NCBI RefSeq assembly: GCF_032854445.1
Contig: NC_088295.1
Span: forward strand, 51,567,249 to 51,627,248
Length of the DNA stretch: 60,000 bases
From: Liolophura sinensis
Taxonomy: Eukaryota; Mollusca; Polyplacophora; Chitonida; Chitonidae
Direction: 5' to 3'
Shown piece after piece: positions 58,313 through 60,000 of the stretch. A program made the translations under genes and the position numbers. Under the pieces are notes generated by a model, which was not told the DNA's origin, did no database searches, and was given only the letters and a program-made list of their open reading frames with translations. How positions within the stretch are numbered: the stretch's first letter is position 1; every line of letters begins with the position of its first letter.

Positions 58313-58895
58313 AGTTTCTTTATAAAATACACACATATAACAGCGTGCATGAATCACACGCATTAAGTCTATACACACAAATCAAGTACACAAATACAAG
58401 AGCAGCAGCTCTAACATCCCAGGTAGATCATGCCTAAGGCTTCAGAAGTGGCAACCTTTGACCCCTTTGGACCTAAGATGAAGCCTGCTCTGATTGGCTA
58501 CAGTGTCCTCAGCATGGCATTCCAATATGGCCATACCAAACTAACTCAAGGAGACAGCATGATATTACAACCTGAAATAATGTCCAAAATTGACTTTCAA
58601 AGTCATACGAACAAACACACCAATGTATGATCATAGTATATCCATCCATTACACACATGTAGAAGAAAATGTAATCAGACAAAGGAAGGAGATGGGTTAC
58701 CTTCAACCATTTAGTTTAAAGTAAGAGTAAATACTTAGATGTTATTTCAATTCATTTGAAGTTTATTGGCAGTTCAGTTTATGTTAATGACCATTATACT
58801 GAAATGAACCACACAGTTAATTTGGGCTTCAGGTTGACAATAATTAAGGAGACAGCATTCATTGTAAAAACAGAGTAAAAAAAATGTAATGAATT
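58313..58895. other. Intergenic flank, no gene seen
   Basis: No family match; a 66-codon open frame at 58430-58630 has no supporting signal. Confidence 0.5.
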
Positions 58896-59177
58896 ATCTC
58901 AATGTCAAGAGGGTGCCTCCGTGGCTCAGTTGGTTAGCGCGCTAGCGCAGCGTAATGACCCAGGAGCCTCTCACCAATGCGGTTGCAGTGAGTTCAAATC
59001 CAGCTCATGCTGGCTTCCTCTCCATAAGTGAGAAGGTCTGCCAGCAACCTGCGGATGGTCGTGGTTAGAGCCCGATTTCCGCCCACCATAATGCTGGCCG
59101 CCATTGTATACATGAAATATTCTTGAGTACGGCGTAAAACACCAATCAGATAAATAAAAAAAATCTTAATGACAAGA
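58896..59177 (+). mobile_element. Full-length SINE-1 with 15-bp target duplication
   Basis: Element 58911-59162, plus orientation. Intact head (TGGCTCAGTTGGTTAGCGCG as box A, GAGTTCAAATCC as box B). Imperfect duplication ATCTCAATGTCAAGA / ATCTTAATGACAAGA. Confidence 0.94.
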
Positions 59178-59907
59178 TTTGACACACTCGTACATGTCAT
59201 ACTTCCATGGCTTTTCACCACACCACATACAGACCATTCATTTTGTGTTCTCACAAATAAACAACATAAATAAGCGATCTCATAAACTGGTGGAACCCAG
59301 AGTAGACCTATCCAGTCTTGCTTTATATGAACACCCCTTTGACTAGTTATAACTGACACTTTAGGCAATGAATCCAGAGCATGTTCCGTACAACAGTTGT
59401 ACACATAAGCACTCACAACAGGTAACTCGTAAAACTTCCGCAGGTAACAAAATGGTTCAAATCTGTGAACTATTTAATCCTTTCCTTGTTTACATCACAA
59501 TTATCGGTATACATGTATGTGTGCTCACAAAAAACATATCAAGTGCACAAACACATCACAGGCACAAACAACTTGTTCTACAGTGACTAGGACGTTCCGT
59601 GTAGCTGGTCCTTGAGTCCCCCATTGCTTTTTTTAGTACTTATAACCAAAAGATATTAAGTAACATCACTTTTATGGGTAGTGCACCATTTTGTAGTCTT
59701 GAAACTATCCTTTGGACATCTTGTATGTACATAAAATGTAAACATTAATTCATACTTAGAATTAGCTCAACAAAGTACATATATAATAAACACATCAAAC
59801 AAAGTAAAGTACATGTTACATACATGTTGGACAGCAGGCTCCAACAGTGATAATGTGTACAGTTGTTGTAATATATGTATAATATACTAAAAAGGCAATC
59901 AACGCTT
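59178..59907. other. Intergenic flank, no gene seen
   Basis: AT-rich, with several ACATGTA palindromes; no coding exon or repeat recognised. Confidence 0.5.
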
Positions 59908-59951
59908 AATTAGATTGGTGTTTTAATGCCATCCTCAAGCATTTTTCAGTA
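59908..59951 (-). mobile_element. SINE tail fragment
   Basis: TTAGATTGGTGTTTTAATGC, then CATCCTCAAGCATTTTTCAG: remnant of the shared SINE tail domain. Confidence 0.6.
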
Positions 59952-60000
59952 ATGCTGATTCCTCAACCTTTTTGGCATATACATTTCCGCACAATTTATG

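Noticed and set aside
58919-58996. tRNA-like sequence with box A and box B
   Set aside because: It is the head of a full-length SINE with target duplications, and the same head occurs in many copies; not a functional tRNA gene.

Overview
The window is eukaryotic and almost certainly molluscan. Coding exons are short, carry canonical GT-AG splice sites and are separated by long AT-rich introns. The introns and flanks are littered with tRNA-derived SINEs of the type common in bivalves and gastropods: a tRNA-like head, then a tail reading TATAAGTGAAATATTCTTGA..GTAAAACACCAATCAAATAAAT. Minisatellites and foldback elements are also frequent. The species cannot be named from the sequence alone.

Two protein-coding genes lie head to head. 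Positions 233-22486 on the minus strand hold a 17-exon homologue of RNA-binding motif protein 33 (RBM33). Its parts in order are an acidic N-terminus, a Pro/Gln-rich middle, a charged coiled coil, an RGG/Gln-rich block, and a C-terminal RRM that is split over three exons and ends at the stop codon. Its 3' UTR runs off the left edge. Positions 28383-50787 on the plus strand hold a 13-exon homologue of RN-tre/USP6NL, a TBC-domain Rab GTPase-activating protein of 644 residues. All of its exon phases agree. The roughly 5 kb between the first recognised exons (22565-28341) should hold both promoters and any further 5' UTR exons. About 9.2 kb to the right of the RN-tre stop has no recognisable coding exon.

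Region by region: 1-22.5 kb is RBM33. It includes a 27-bp array (979-1113), a 2-kb 63-bp array with an internal inverted block (4676-6660) and a 2.1-kb 56-bp array with a 448-bp higher-order period (10095-12167). 22.5-28.3 kb is the divergent 5' region. 28.3-50.8 kb is RN-tre, with 39-bp, about 52-bp and 37-bp arrays, two copies of a 357-bp foldback element, and an exon-like remnant resembling a P2X7-C-terminal-like domain gene. 50.8-60 kb is the downstream flank, with a 38-bp array, two near-identical 356-bp inverted-repeat elements and more SINEs.

The two genes have no obvious shared pathway: RBM33 acts on mRNA in the nucleus, and RN-tre controls Rab GTPases in endocytic trafficking. The most unusual points are a cluster of reading-frame breaks, mostly at G or C runs, confined to the low-complexity middle of RBM33; the architecture of the two large intronic arrays; a SINE inserted next to an RBM33 splice donor; several SINE families sharing one 3' domain; and the paired inverted-repeat elements. 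No bacterial-type system, CRISPR array or operon is present.
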